Of a stretch of 64,000 bases of DNA, positions 46,561 through 59,300 are shown piece after piece. A program made the position numbers and the translations under genes. Source of the stretch: Platycnemis pennipes (lineage: Eukaryota > Arthropoda > Insecta > Odonata > Platycnemididae); contig OW121847.1 of the NCBI GenBank assembly GCA_933228895.1, forward strand, positions 90,065,656 through 90,129,655. Reading direction: 5' to 3'. How positions within the stretch are numbered: the first letter of the stretch is position 1; each line of letters begins with the position of its first letter. Below the pieces are notes generated by a model. It did no database searches. It saw only the letters and a list, made by a program, of their open reading frames with translations, and was not told the origin of the DNA.

Positions 46561-46605
46561 TATTTATAAAACATTCTCTGGTTACCCGAGAATGTTTTAT
46601 AAATA
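46561..46605. repeat. Perfect hairpin, 18-bp arms, 9-nt loop
   Basis: TATTTATAAAACATTCTC (46561-46578) pairs exactly with 46588-46605. Within the loop GGT and ACC can also pair. No neighbouring gene gives it a role. Confidence 0.95.
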
Positions 46606-46619
46606 AAAAAAAACTACAG

Positions 46620-49380
46620 CTAAATTCCTCGGTAAAAATTAGAGATCTATACCAAGATCGTAGGTTAACATGTCGTGGCTCTTGTAGATGAGGGAAGGGA
46701 TGGCAGAGGAAAAAAGGATGGCGATTTGTTAGACATTGTTTTTGTCTTAAAGGATTTTAAATAATTTTATAGCTATTTTTTATATTAATATTCCGAAAAG
46801 AGGTCAGCAGAGGGTATACATTTTGGTGATGACTTCGTTGTCGGTTGGCTATTTGGCAAGAACATGATTGATCTACTTTTGACATCCTTGTTACGCTATA
46901 TAGCCAGATTGGAACGTGCCAGAACCGCACTCTAAATGGGATTCAACATAAGCGAAATTAGGAATTTAAATCATTCTCACCAGAAATTCGTTTACTTCAA
47001 ACAGACAATTTCAAATAAGTTTTCCCACCAACTATTTATCTTTTTGGTGCCCATACATTAGCCACAGCCTCACTGATACTTCCGAGATTGATCGAATCAA
47101 ATATATATTTTGTAGGTCCATAAAAAGCAAATGCGAAGTAAATCGCGTATTTTTTCAACCAGGAAGTTCAGAAAAAACCACAATCGCTGATTCTCAATTC
47201 ATTTCCCCATGTCATAGTTTTCAATAATTGTCCTTTGATGCTACTTTTTGAAGAATTTGAAACTTCCTTTCCATAGTAAAGGCATTTGAAATGTAGTTTC
47301 GTTGTCTGGAAACGATTAGACGATGCCTTTAGACGATTGTAGCGTGCATTTTACCTCTAACGAATGAGGAAAAAATAATTGGTAAACATTATTAGGTGAT
47401 ATGATGGTAGCAGCATGACTACGTTACTTCTTTTCTCACTAACTATTCCCTGAAATTCTACGTTAGTCAGTTAATAGTTGTCTAGTTAGTCATCACTTCT
47501 ATCTATTTGACTTCATCGTTCTTCTGCAAAACCAGTTTCTAGTGTTTTAATCAATTAAATAATTATATTTTTTAAGGTTTTCATGGAATATCTCAACAAT
47601 CCGCTATGATATTCGTCATGTGCATTTCTTTCGACTAATTTCCGTTCCCATCGATAGACGGAATCGGCGTCGATGGGAATTTTGACGGCCTACGGCACCG
47701 ACGAAGACACATTGCCCAAGACGTTGAGAGAGGATTTTCGGCGGACGTCGAAGAGAAGAAACTGAGATAGATAAGACAGGGGGGGGGGCAATGTGGGTGG
47801 AGTAATAATCAAATTTCCGACGGAATATTCCCAGCCTTTCTCCACCGGGCTTTCAAGGGTGCCGGAACGATGCTTCCGAGTCGATGCATAAATTATGGGG
47901 AAAAAAACATTTTCCCCGGGATACATTATACGGACTTATAAGAGACGGCGAGGTAGAGAGAGATAGATATAAAGAAAGGAGAGGAGGTTTGAATTGTGGG
48001 ATGGCCTGAAAGGAATACCTCGGGCTCGGAGTGCTTCTTGGGGAGAGTAGACAAATAAATGGTACGGCGCAAACAAGATGAACCGAAGGAGAGACAAACA
48101 GAACTGGGGAAGAGAAAGCCCTTGAAATCTGAGGATAGAAGTCGGGAAGGAAGAGATGGGAGGACAAAATGAAAAATCAAATTTTCATGGTGGGTTTCAA
48201 GCAGGTGATTATTTTTAACGATATTGTTAGAGAGCTTTAGTTATTTTTTTAGCATCCACCCACGGAGGACCTCGAGGTCTCCTTCCCTGGCGAAACCTAG
48301 TTAAGATTCCTTAATAATTAACATCCGATCTCATTCTCATGGAAGGAATATTGACATTTTTGTTGGGCATCGCCAATGCTGCCGAGGAGCAAATTTGCAC
48401 GCAAGTAGGCGAGGAAGGAGTAGGGAGAAAAAGGTCCCTTGTTTACTTCCCCCTTTCCCATCTCCCCTCATTAGTAGGCTGCTCGGTATTTCACTTGAGG
48501 ATTCTCCGGTAGCAAGTGTCGATTTAGACCCCTCTCGGTCGTTCGAGTGCGCGACTGTTTTTGAACTTCATTCACTAATTTAAGCTTCACGTTATTCTAG
48601 AGATTCTGCCATCATTGTTAGTCGTAAAATCAGTATTTTTATTCAAACCAGACTGTTTTGCATTAATAACCAGCATATTTGATTCATTCTATTGTCTAAA
48701 AATGATCGATTTTAAATATACCCAATAATATTTCGATATACTCGAAGGCATATTTTTGTCGCACTACATGAGGAATTGCCTGGTGGATTATGGGTATTGG
48801 AGTTCATAAAAATTTGGTATACTTCTCAACATGAAGAGCTCTGAACTAGTCTAGGCCCTATGATTCACAAGCCTAAAACTTGTCTTTTCCTTTCTCCAAA
48901 TACTAGCGGTTACCATTGATTTTCTGGTAATTAATCCTTTTCCACAACGAACACAACGAACACAGATTTCTAGGCCAAAAGCCTACTCTGCACATCAAGA
49001 TATAACGAGATATAAGGGAGAAATAACATCCTTTTTACTTAGTTGGAGAACCTTCCAAAGATTTTTAATAACTAACTCAGTAGCTTAAATATTTCGGATG
49101 CAATTACCAATAGATAAATGAGGAATAAGATTAATCTTCACCCACTACGTCTAAATAAGCACATATGTTATAATTAGAGGATGATTTAAGTTTCTTCACC
49201 TGAAGTTTATCGCTGTATTTTTAGAGTTAATTCCAGCCCGGGTCGCGACACTTAGAATTAATATTAAGTACCAGCAGAAACAATCTAAAAGTCCGCTTCA
49301 TTAGTTACTAAAGTTATAGTCGAAATAGTTACATGTGGAGCCATGCTCCAATCATCAGCAAATAGCCCTTAGAGTGATGT
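46620..49380. other. No recognisable genes
   Basis: AT-rich apart from 47640-48150, which is purine-rich and moderately GC-rich and contains a 10-G run at 47779-47788. The frames there (up to 104 codons on the minus strand) are Ser/Pro/Leu-rich low-complexity readings. No repeat family recognised. Confidence 0.45.
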
Positions 49381-49394
49381 TACTTTCAGTTTTG

Positions 49395-49520
49395 GCCTTG
49401 TCGATATAAATTAGAAATAAGCCATGACTAATAACACTTGATTTTTGGATACCTGAGGTTATCGTAACGATATCGGCATTAGTTTCGTTGGCTTCTACTT
49501 TATTTACTTTAGAGGGGAAT
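49395..49520 (-). mobile_element. CR1/Jockey-type reverse transcriptase fragment
   Basis: The minus strand reads VEANETNADIVTITSGIQKS, then SVISHGLFLIYID. This matches the reverse-transcriptase block V..G....V..[21 protein letters not shown] of the CR1/Jockey lineage, with the PQGSVLGP core altered. Stops follow within about 30 codons. It is a small isolated piece; no flanking element ends were found. Confidence 0.62.
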
Positions 49521-49802
49521 TCACGCATTAAAAATTCATTACTCTCTCTCTAACTACTGAAGTTTAAATATTAGCTTTCGGAGTGGCATCTTGCCAAATG
49601 GCATTTTTGCTCAAGGAAAATATATCTACTTGATTTTTACGCCTAATTCATACATACCAAGATTTTATCCAAGCTGTGTTCGAAATATCAACTTTCACGG
49701 AAACTGTTTCCATTTATCTATGAGAAATGTTGATTATCCTCAAAATACACAGTATTCTCACAAAACTATGCAAGAAAATGGCGCCACTCTGATTTAAAGA
49801 AA

Positions 49803-49960
49803 AAGTAGAGGTTGACCAAACTAACTATAGTTAGTTATGACCTCAGGTATCTCACAAGGAAGTGTTATTAGTAATATGTCATTTCTAATTATATGTTTTG
49901 AAACGGTGATTTCTTGTATCCTATTTCCGGTACTGAAATATAGATTAGGATTAATTGAAT
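49803..49960 (+). mobile_element. CR1/Jockey-type reverse transcriptase fragment, inverted partner
   Basis: The plus strand gives VEVDQTNYS in one frame and MTSGISQGSVISNMSFLI in another, the same RT block as at 49395-49520 but in opposite orientation. The frame change falls exactly at an 18-bp perfect palindrome (49820-49837). About 60 bases of DNA-level similarity, including CCTCAGGTATC and AAGTGTTATTAGT, link the two fragments. Confidence 0.58.
49820..49837. repeat. 18-bp perfect palindrome
   Basis: AACTAACTATAGTTAGTT equals its own reverse complement with no spacer. It sits at the reading-frame break of the RT fragment. Confidence 0.95.
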
Positions 49961-50697
49961 AGTGAGGCACTCGGTTATCTTAAAAATTTAGTTTTGAAGG
50001 GTGACGATTGCTTGAAAGTATGTGGGAATGAACAAGAAATTGATTGAAGCCCTCAATGTAGTTTGGAGGGAAGCGAATTTCAAGGAGAATATTGAAGGAA
50101 GTTAAGAGCGGAAGGACGTACCTATTTCTTGACAGCGGGAGATTAAAGACGATATAGAGAGGATAAATGTGGGCAAGCTGAAAACGGTTTTTTTTACGAA
50201 ATGAAGGGAGGTAGACATTACAGTATTCTATGAGAGTAGAATGTAAGTTTTAAAATACAACTTACTCTATGCTCTCATTATGTAATTGTAATATACAAAT
50301 TACATGTTTCTGCACAGGTTGTTGCGGGGGAAGTAATGCTAGAGTTGAGGAGGGATACATTGCGGACAGAGCATCCAAAACTAACAAAAAAAGCACCTAA
50401 GAAACGTCTGCATTCAAAACGTTGTTACATGCGACAATGTCATTTTAAAAATACTTAGTGCACATTGCCCTCTATTTCCTGTCTCTATATATCCTCTTTT
50501 TAATTCGTACTTAAAGGCTGTTATTTTGGTGGTGGGACATGAGGAAAGTTAAACTATGTATTTCAATTTCATAGACTCATTTTCTAGGTAATAGCAAATA
50601 TTTAATATAATGTGACAACTCACTGTCCCTATATTGAAGCATGTATGAATTTCATCGAGAAATAATGCCATATTAAGTTTTAAGCATTGTGTTATCG

Positions 50698-50713
50698 CTG
50701 TGCTTAAGCACAG
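50698..50713. repeat. 16-bp perfect palindrome
   Basis: CTGTGCTTAAGCACAG equals its reverse complement. Isolated in AT-rich sequence. Confidence 0.9.
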
Positions 50714-52720
50714 TTATCTATTACCTAAGCATAGAGATCGAAGATGATTTCATACAGTAAATGTACTAGAAATGAGTTACCTTCTCACGAAAAAACATCA
50801 ATCATAATAGTTCTGTTAATATTTGTCTTGTTTTGGTGAATGTTTTAATTTCATTGGTAGTAAATGAAGATCATTCATAAGCTATTCATTGACTTCATGC
50901 ACCTAAAATATCAAACTAAGCTAAGTAGTATGGTGCGTTTACTTAAATGAAATTACGAAGAAAATTATTCATTGCCTATTAAGTTAGAAATTACTTTAGA
51001 AAAAGCTTCCTCAGTTAGCAGATATTCTCTTTTATTTAATATTACCGTATCTAGGTTCTTCTCATAGCTTTATCTCAAGCAATCACAGAAATATGAACTA
51101 GAAAATATGAAATGCATATGGCTTCCATTTTCCACACTTTAGTTACGCACAAACACAATATTTCTAAGGCCATGCGCTTGGTAGGGTAAGTAATTATTTT
51201 AATGAGTTCATAGAATTTGTAATAATTGAGTCTAATCAACAAAAGAATATAGTGTTTTACGGAAAATGAAAGTTATTAAAAATGGAATAACTCAATAAAA
51301 GTCTGCAGAGAAGAATAAAGTAGTTTGAGTAATTTCATTCGGGTTTAAATTATTGCAATTAAAGAACCTGCTTCTTGAGAACTAAATTGTCTTTAAAATA
51401 TTAACAAGTTCCTGCGTACAAATTAAAAAAAAACTCATTAACAAAGCTTTTCTGTAAACTGGATTACGTCAAATAATAGTATTTTTTCCCTGACAATGTG
51501 TCTTTTTGTTCCCTTTCTAATATTTCACATTATATAAATGAAACCCTTCCCATTTTACATGCTGCCGTTGACAAGAAAGGAGTAGGAAAAGAGAAAACAA
51601 AATCTTGATGAGAGTATTCCTTAATTTTCTTTTTTACTCCATTGAATGCTTTCGTGAAAAAATGGACAATGTTAAGCAAAATGAGAGACCAAACGAGATT
51701 TCAGCACGAACACTGGTGCTTTAACTTTCCATCGGTGCTCTTGAATATGCCTTCGCCGTATCATTTCTAAGAAGGAATTCAGAACAAATGGCAGGGCGTA
51801 AACAAGATTAATGAACAGAGACTAAAAATACAAAACGATGTATTTTAAGTTACACTATTATCTGCTGATTTGAAATGATTTTAATTTGACATTCATTGCA
51901 TTGTATCTGTGATTCTCAGCTCGTTTGATGCCTTGGATCCTGTGCCAACATTATCCATGTTAATTAAATTAAATTTAAATGATTTAAAGATATTGAAATG
52001 TAACGTGCGTGAATATAAAATGCAAGCAGAATCTTTACATTTTATCTAAAGAATGATATGATGATACACTCAGAAATTTAACGTGTCTCACACGAGGACC
52101 TTTTTTGTGTCGTCCACATAAAAGATATAATGTTGAATCATCGACTTCAAAAAGAAGCGCGCCACGCAGAGTTCCTGTAGTTTCAAAAGGCCGCAATCAT
52201 CATTAACACATAACCATCTTGCCAAAACGTACGGTTCCCATGGCTAACTAAGCATAAATCCAGGAGTAGCGCATTTTTTTAAAAAAAGGAATGAACTGAA
52301 AAAAAGTATCGGGCTTGCGGTGGCACAAAGGACCGCATCTCACCCGATCCCCAGCGCCGAAAGAAATTGAAACGAAAGAAAAAAGAACTGATAAAAAAAT
52401 GCACCACTTTCGGAGAATATAACAGGCGAGAAAAAGCCTCGAGATGAATTCCAAACAGATGTGACTTTAAGGAGAGAAGTTGAGAAAAACATTTGAAGTG
52501 GGACGAGAGTTTTCATTAGTTTACGCCCCGAAATCATCATCGGGGCAAGTTACTGAGGGATGATAGACGAAAGGTCGGGAGTGCAGTTGGGGCTCCCTTT
52601 ATCTCAAGCATAAAAGGCGAAATTCCCATAAATGCGGCGCCCTCGAGAGACACACATATCATGCATATACATTTAGACATACTATATGTAAATATATGTA
52701 TACACACGCAAACATATAGA
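50714..52720. other. AT-rich, no recognisable genes
   Basis: No repeat family, coding motif or RNA gene recognised. Confidence 0.5.
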
Positions 52721-52729
52721 TACATATAT

Positions 52730-53165
52730 TATGGGTGAGGAGCATACCTGGTAATTCTGTAGATGCGCCCCCCCTCCCCTCATCTGCAAACACATCGCGC
52801 GAAGTGAAAAGGGGCCGACAAGCAACATTCCGACCCCTTTGCTCCCCTCCCTTTTGGAACCGGGCGAGAACAAAGGACTCGGCCCCCTTTATAGTGCCCC
52901 GGAATCGCGAAGTTAACTTGTCTTAACGTCTTAGTCTTAAGTCTTAAGTCTTAACGTGCCTCCGAGCTCTTTCTCTTTAACTGGCAACCGCAATTCGAGA
53001 TTCCCGCTCAGGTCCTTCCGACCCCTGTAACGAAACTATGAGGACGAAAGGTAGGCCACCTCCTTATCTTTCGGGGGCGTCTGCGTCCAAAATCGTGTTC
53101 GCGAGCGTTGTTCTCTACTCTCACGTGAAATGCTTGGTTCGCGGAGGAGCGTTCCACAATCTTTA
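52730..53165. promoter_or_regulatory. GC/CpG-rich block with GTCTTAA repeat
   Basis: C-rich to CpG-rich island. It contains a short tandem array of GTCTTAA-like heptamers at 52920-52955. CpG density is highest near 53075-53160. No coding motif. Candidate regulatory island. Confidence 0.4.
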
Positions 53166-53699
53166 ACATCCGCGGAAAGCATCCTAATAAACGAGAGGAT
53201 AGTGAAATGGATATCACGAAGACAGCGCTGGAATTAAGGGGATGGAAAAATTATATTGAGGACAGATGTTATCTAAGCGTGTACTTTCTGGAGTCAGCAC
53301 CACCACGATACCACGCAGGCAAATTTGTATTGCTTACGGTAAAGGTGTTTAAGGTGTAATCCCGGTTAAAACGGCAAACCACTATCTACGTTCGTCAGGA
53401 ATTTAGAGGCGTAGAAATTACGCTCATTGCTTTTCTTCCATGTGAATACCAGCACCATTACCTGGTGTTCAGAAATAAAGTTTAGTTCATCTGTTATCAG
53501 AGCATTTTGCGAATGTTTTAAAAACAAAAGCATCTAGAAATTAGGAGCGATATTTTTGTTAGATCGTTCAGGTCAGATTTTCGGTCAGGAAAACAGCTTT
53601 ACTTCTCATAAGAGGACGAATGAATGCTATACACATCTTTGATCCCACACAACAAGATATAAATCATTGAAGATGACCAATTTGCTTATCATGTCGCAG

Positions 53700-53910
53700 G
53701 GAATTCCAACATGTTGAGTCTTGGAAGATACATTTTAGCGGATCAGAATCAGATTGTAAAGCTATCAAGTGTCACAGCCAATCCCGAACGTAAGGAATTT
53801 CTAGTGACAAAACACTGCGCAAATAGGGTATTCTATTGGTTCACCGACCCAGGAGTCCCAATATTGTCCAAGTTAATCCAGTCCGTCGGGCCACCAGAAA
53901 TCCACCGAGG
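53700..53910 (+). other. Weak exon-like interval, unassigned
   Basis: An open frame (ATG at 53711) is bounded by an acceptor-like ...TCATGTCGCAG before 53700 and a donor-like GAG|GTAAGT at about 53909-53916. The product reads LGRYILADQNQIVKLSSVTA and so on with no domain I recognise. The minus strand is also open over part of it. Splice-like strings of this quality occur by chance in 64 kb, so this is a lead only. Confidence 0.15.
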
Positions 53911-54089
53911 TAAGTTCAGTCGTAAATTTTTCAAGGTTACATGGTAAAACGTAGTAAGTAAAAATTTAAGCGGTATTTGGTTTCCTTTCCGGCTGTGTAC
54001 TGATTCTGCCTCATTCTGGTAAGCCATTAATTTAATGTTAATTTAATTAAATTACGGGTGGATATTGTAATGAAACAAGATCTGGTGCT

Positions 54090-54190
54090 TTCCCGGCGTG
54101 CTAGACGGATACATTCCTCTTGGGTTCCCCACCAGATCAGATACTCTATATTGGCCAACGTTTCGATGCCGGACTCTTGAATTTCTACTT
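54090..54190. repeat. Retroelement-end-like sequence
   Basis: GCCAACGTTTCGATGCCGGA near 54153 is of the 'aacgtttcga' type seen at ends of some retroelements. No other support. Confidence 0.25.
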
Positions 54191-54199
54191 GTTTCAATG

Positions 54200-56700
54200 A
54201 AGTCAAAATACCAGACCAACAAGGATGAATCCTCTGATTGTGTTGTTAAACTTTAAGGACCACACACACCGCAGAAAAGCCATTTATGGAGCAATAGGGA
54301 AGGATTTTCTGCAGCAGATGAATCCTTAAGTCCCATTTAGATGGAAAAATTTTTAATAAAATCCCGGTTCCGACAACAACAGTTCACAACATAGGCATCA
54401 TATCCCATTCAAGCTCAATGCCATTACTCGTAACTTTATGAAACAGCTTCATTACGCAATAAAAAAAGCTATTTTAGTCTTTCTAAATGAAATTTATTTC
54501 TCTCGACCCAACTGATGAGTCTACATATCAACGAAACCTAGGCTGTGAGAAATAAATTTTTTGTGGAAAGCAGTATTATCTTTTGCTCTTGAAATCTGAT
54601 CACGTCCTTGTTTCCATTCGCCAGCGAAAATAAAGGGAATTCTGTGACTGCATTCTCTGTCCAGTTCTATCAATTTACTTAAATATTTTCGCTGATTTTT
54701 TGGAAAATTTTTAATACTCAAGAATGAAGGTATGTATGTAATTTGGTGGCGATTATGTTATCAGGGAACGAGGATGATTTTGCGGCAGCGTGTTCGGATG
54801 AAATGGATCAGAACAGTTTTAATTATCTGATTATATTATTAAACCTCGGTTACGAAAAGTGCAAATTAAAACAAAATAATTCGATGACCCGATATTTAAT
54901 GAGGGAACAAAGTGTTTCAATAAGCGATTATAATTGAAATTGGTGGGGGAAATTTTTTGAAGGCATCGATATTTAGATGAATATCGTCGATGCATAATGT
55001 TGACGATATATAACCTGGTTCACGTTTCACACCCAGCTCTTCTTTGGGATCGCAATCAGAATAAATGGCCACATATTTCCATGTAAACTTTCCCGATATC
55101 CGCGGCATCAATATAATTTATGGACAATATTTACCACGATGCGTTTCTCGTCAACACTACTCAACCTTCATCTAATATATATATTGCCGTGCTTATAAAT
55201 CGTCATCAACTCCATATATTCATACCGATAAGGGGCGTCGGAAATGGATCATCGTAAAACTCTCGGCCATTACAGACAGGCAGTCCATTTTCCACAACAC
55301 CAACTTCAAGTGACGGCAATTTCAACCGTTTCCTTCCAACACGGTGAGCGGTTTGGAACTTAGGAACCAGAGGAAAAAGGCTTCTGGATCGAGAATGGAA
55401 CCACGCTTGGTTCTGACTCTGCTGCACGAAATTTAAACAAGGCAATTTTATTGGATGCTTACGTCTTGAATGTGCCAAGCTAAATTATGCTAAATTTCTA
55501 GAGCTGAGTAAAGCGCAGTTAATTTAAGAGTAATCTTTGACATAATACGGAAAAGAAGAAAGAAAAATAATAAACCCCTCTCAGAAATTCAGGAAATCTA
55601 CTTTAACGCAATGTTGCATTATGTTGCCACAAAATAAACATAAATCCTACCTTGATTAAAATTAGAAAAGAATTAATAATTTAGGGTCAATTTCAACGTT
55701 TATTCTCATGTATTATTACAACAATTTAGAAAAAACTTGATATGAAATATTGATTACGAGGTGTTTTCCCAGCAATTCACAATTTAAATATTCTACGCAT
55801 TTTTAAATCCATTGATTAATTGATATTTAAAAGTTTTTGACTTATTGATGATAGTTAATCTTTCTCTTCACTTTTCCTCATTGATATTCTGTTGCCTCCG
55901 GATAAATTATAATGATGCACCAAGTATTTATTTTGGTCCTAGAAGGAACATCTTACAACATTCACGCGTTTACCTAGGCTTGAAATGTTGTAATTGCTTA
56001 AAAAATAGCCTTTGCATCAAATATAGCACCTACGTTTACGTGCATAATCACGATTCACCACATTAAATAATATTTAATTTCGCCAAATATGTAATAGGCA
56101 AACGTTAATTCGATGATTTCCAAAATTATCAACGCAAGAAAAGTGAAAAATTATTAATAATTGCATGATCAAGCGAAATATAAAGGAGTGAGCGAAATAT
56201 AAATACAATTTTTAAGTGGGGAAACTCTTATTATAAGCAGAATAAATTATAATGGTGGGCGTAACTAAATCTGGCTCCAGCATATCGGTGATTATTTATC
56301 CGACCCATATCTCATTGCGCCACTAAATAATTTAGCTCTCCAAGGCATTTTGGCAGACATTTTATTCCAAAACCTTTGTTCACGTATTTGATTTCTGTCC
56401 AAACCTGTTTTGCAGCTATTATAATGCATATTCTCCCTTCTTATGTTCATTGACTCCCTATAGTCTACACTTCGTTGAATGGAATATCTGTAAAACTTTC
56501 ATTGGCCTGAAGACCCGGCCTTATTCTTGTTCAGTATGACCACTCACTTTCACCATATTACTTTCTACTCTCTCAACTCTTTCTGCAGGGTTTCTAATAG
56601 AAATAGGATAATTATACCTATAGCCAATGATAAATCCAATGTGATTGTACGTTAAGGCGTTCACTGCTCATACACAAAATATAAGTTGACAAAACTCTTG
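54200..56700. other. AT-rich, no recognisable genes
   Basis: No repeat family, RNA gene or coding motif recognised; frames are all short (90 codons or fewer). Confidence 0.5.
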
Positions 56701-56704
56701 TTGG

Positions 56705-56960
56705 GAGTAGGGTTCTAAAATGAAAGGGCTCTCTTTGTGGTATAGATTTTTCGTTGGTACGAAGTGCTACTCTTGCGCGTTGTTTGGAGAGCACTTCTAG
56801 TTCAACACTCCGTCCGACGGATGAGACGCTAAACCGTGGACCCTTGGAGCTTTTCGTTAAGAGCAGACTGATGTCGACGCCGGATTTCTCTCCGCCCGAC
56901 CTCCGTTCCCTGAAAAATTCCTACACCTCCGTAAAATCCACTTATCCCAAATGGTTTAAA
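56705..56960 (+). repeat. SINE family A, central domain well preserved
   Basis: Possible degraded B box GTAGGGTTCTAAAATG at 56708. Central domain TTTGGAGAGCACTTC, CCGTCCGACGGATGAGACGC, TAAACCGTGGACCCTTGGAG, TTTTCGTTAAGAGCAGAC and TCGACGCCGGATTTCTC, ending with a pyrimidine-rich stretch. This copy probably lies closest to the family consensus. Confidence 0.68.
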
Positions 56961-57069
56961 TAACTTAGCTCTCAGTCACTTTCATTGAATAACTACAGCG
57001 GCAACATAGGTTTTCAGAAAATGGAAGAGAGCTCTTTGATAAAAAAAATGCCGACACCAAGTCGAAAAA

Positions 57070-57310
57070 TTTGATGTTCCAAATAGGAGAATGTTTCTTA
57101 GCTACTCGCATAGTGGACTTGAGATCTCCCTCGCGGGGATGGAGCCTCCAGGTCTTATTACTCGCTCGCAAAGGCTGGAGGCTGGGTTGCTTGCCCGCAC
57201 CTTCGATCGCCCCGGCCGCCGACAATGTCAACTCCCTTACAGCAAGGTGCGGGGAACGTGGCGATAAACGGGGGCATCCCTTCTGGGTAGCGACTCTTCG
57301 ATAACGTAAG
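57070..57310. other. Unassigned GC-rich patch
   Basis: CpG-containing unique sequence between two SINEs, open on both strands for 77-88 codons. No recognised motif. Either a small regulatory island or older repeat sequence. Confidence 0.3.
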
Positions 57311-57484
57311 AAACTTGGAAATTTGAGCGGTGCCTAGAATACAAAACTCTTATTCCGAAGGCATTTGCTCGAACTCCGTCAGAGATGGGGATTTTCAGTG
57401 AATAACTACTAAACAGACACGCGCATAGCGCAATTTTTAACCCCTTTTGCTCAAAAGGATGGAGGAGCGTTTATCAGGGAGAGT

Positions 57485-57740
57485 GGACTGGTGTGGTTCC
57501 TCGAACACTGGACTCCATTTTCTGGGACCGGTTTAAAATAATGGAAAGTGACAAGATTTTCGGTGGAATACAGGTCTAATACTTCAGTGCCCTGTGGAGA
57601 AAACTTAAAATTTAATACTCCAATAAAAAGGAATAAGAAAAGTGTACCTACTGTTCTTGTACTAGCAACAAAGAAATTTCCTCTACGTATCCTCGTTTCT
57701 TATATCGTACATACTTTCTCTATCCTTGTGCCTGCCGATG
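57485..57740 (+). repeat. Possible degraded SINE family A copy
   Basis: GGTGTGGTTCCTCGAACACT, then TTTCTGGGACCGGTTTAAAA, ATTTTCGGTGGAATACAGGT and CAGTGCCCTGTGGAG follow the order of the head and early body at 28523-28650. It ends near CTATCCTTGTGCCTGCC, which resembles the family's 3' module. The central GACGTTAA block is not recognisable. Confidence 0.45.
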
Positions 57741-57744
57741 ATTA

Positions 57745-58940
57745 ATTACTCAACTCAAATCAGAAAATATGGAGGAATCTATGTGAATAAAAAGAGAGAA
57801 AATTTGGTGCCTTAGCCACGGATGAATAAAATGCGTTGATATAATTTCCCTTGGGGTCGTGATAAAAAAATCGTAGGTGAAATCAAGTTACGACTGTTTC
57901 TTAGTAAATCCAATATTACATTTCGTAAAAAAAGGCTTAGTGGACGTTCACAGGAGGTTTAAATTTAAAGCCGTCTGTACACGCACTATGGATTAACATA
58001 AGAGATTCGCACCGCTCCCTTTAAGAGACCCGTATTTTCTCAGCTAAGGGGTTTGCGAATAAATCCTTTAACGGCGCGCTTAAATATTGGTCTTGAGCTA
58101 GAGTTTTATTGCCTCGGATTCTGAGGGCACACTTAGGAGTTGGTGACACGACGGTCACTTGAGGAAAATAAAAAATTAGTCCGAAAAATAAAGTATAATA
58201 TTAAAACACGCGCGGGAACCTATCCATCTCTCCTTACGGAACAGATTTATGAATATATCTAGGAGGCAGCGATCCTTGCCTGTAAGGCTTAAAATATTTA
58301 CTCTTCCTGGACGAGAATAAACACGAGGTCTAAAGTATTGTGTCTCTGAACCAAAAGAGAGAAACGTGGGGGCATCACGGGACGAAACTAGAGTTGCCAT
58401 TTCAGCAACATTGTTGCTAAATTTAGCAATTTTAGCAACAGTTTACAACCATTTTTTAGCTTTAACAATACGTGAGTACTACTTCATAAATTTAATGAAC
58501 CTCCTATTGATGGCCTTATGGGATAGAATAATTTATTATAAAGAGAAAGGCAGTTATTTGGAATTTAATTTTAATGAATAACGTTAAATATCTTTATACT
58601 TGACAGCATACAAGTCAAAATTGTTTTAATACATTGGTTAGCGAGCAATAAAACGTTTTATACATTTTTATCCCTTGCGTAGACGCAGTCATCTAAACTG
58701 AATTTGAAAAAAAAAAGAATTCACACTGTCACACCGGTGAAAATAAAAATAGCAGCAACTATTTTATGTACCTGAACAACATTCTAGCAACTTTCCGAAA
58801 ACTTTTAAAGGTGGATTTTTGCAACAAAAATGATTTAGAAATGGTGACCTTGGGCAAAACCACTAAAAGCAGAAGAGGCTCGCTAAAAATTTATATCGGA
58901 GGAAGTTGAAATCTGAAGTTATCGGCGTAGTGAGGGTGGA
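57745..58940. other. AT-rich, no recognisable genes
   Basis: No family recognised. TTTAGCAA-type words cluster at 58405-58435, probably a short local duplication. Confidence 0.45.
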
Positions 58941-58954
58941 TGCAGGTGGGAAGA

Positions 58955-59300
58955 GTTGAAGCCGGGCGTTCAGTATTTATGTCGGAGGGGAGAGCCGGGA
59001 ATAAAGGATTCTGGGAAGAGTGTGTGTGGGTGTGAGAGAGATGTGAAAAGAACGATCTGCACTTCGGACGCTGGGAAGTTTCCGACGGCCAACGAACAAA
59101 AACGCTCCGGCCCACAGCTTCCGCTAGCGAAGGCGTTCTACTCTCTCTCTCTCCTTTTCCTTCCCATCGCTCTATTCCGACCAACGACCCAACCCCCCTG
59201 CACACGACCCGACTTAAAATATGAGGTCCGGGCCAACCCGCAGCGACATTTTTCCACGCACTGGAATGAATTAGTTCTAAGGCGCTCCAACTGCCGCTGA
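58955..59300. promoter_or_regulatory. GC-rich block
   Basis: GC- and CpG-rich sequence with a CT microsatellite near 59139-59153. Frames of 114 and 141 codons overlap on opposite strands without domains. A 13-G run follows at 59448-59460. Confidence 0.35.

Noticed and set aside
50219..50305. Inverted repeats around GAGAGTAGAATGTAAGTT
   Set aside because: Pairing is imperfect in AT-rich DNA and of a kind expected by chance.
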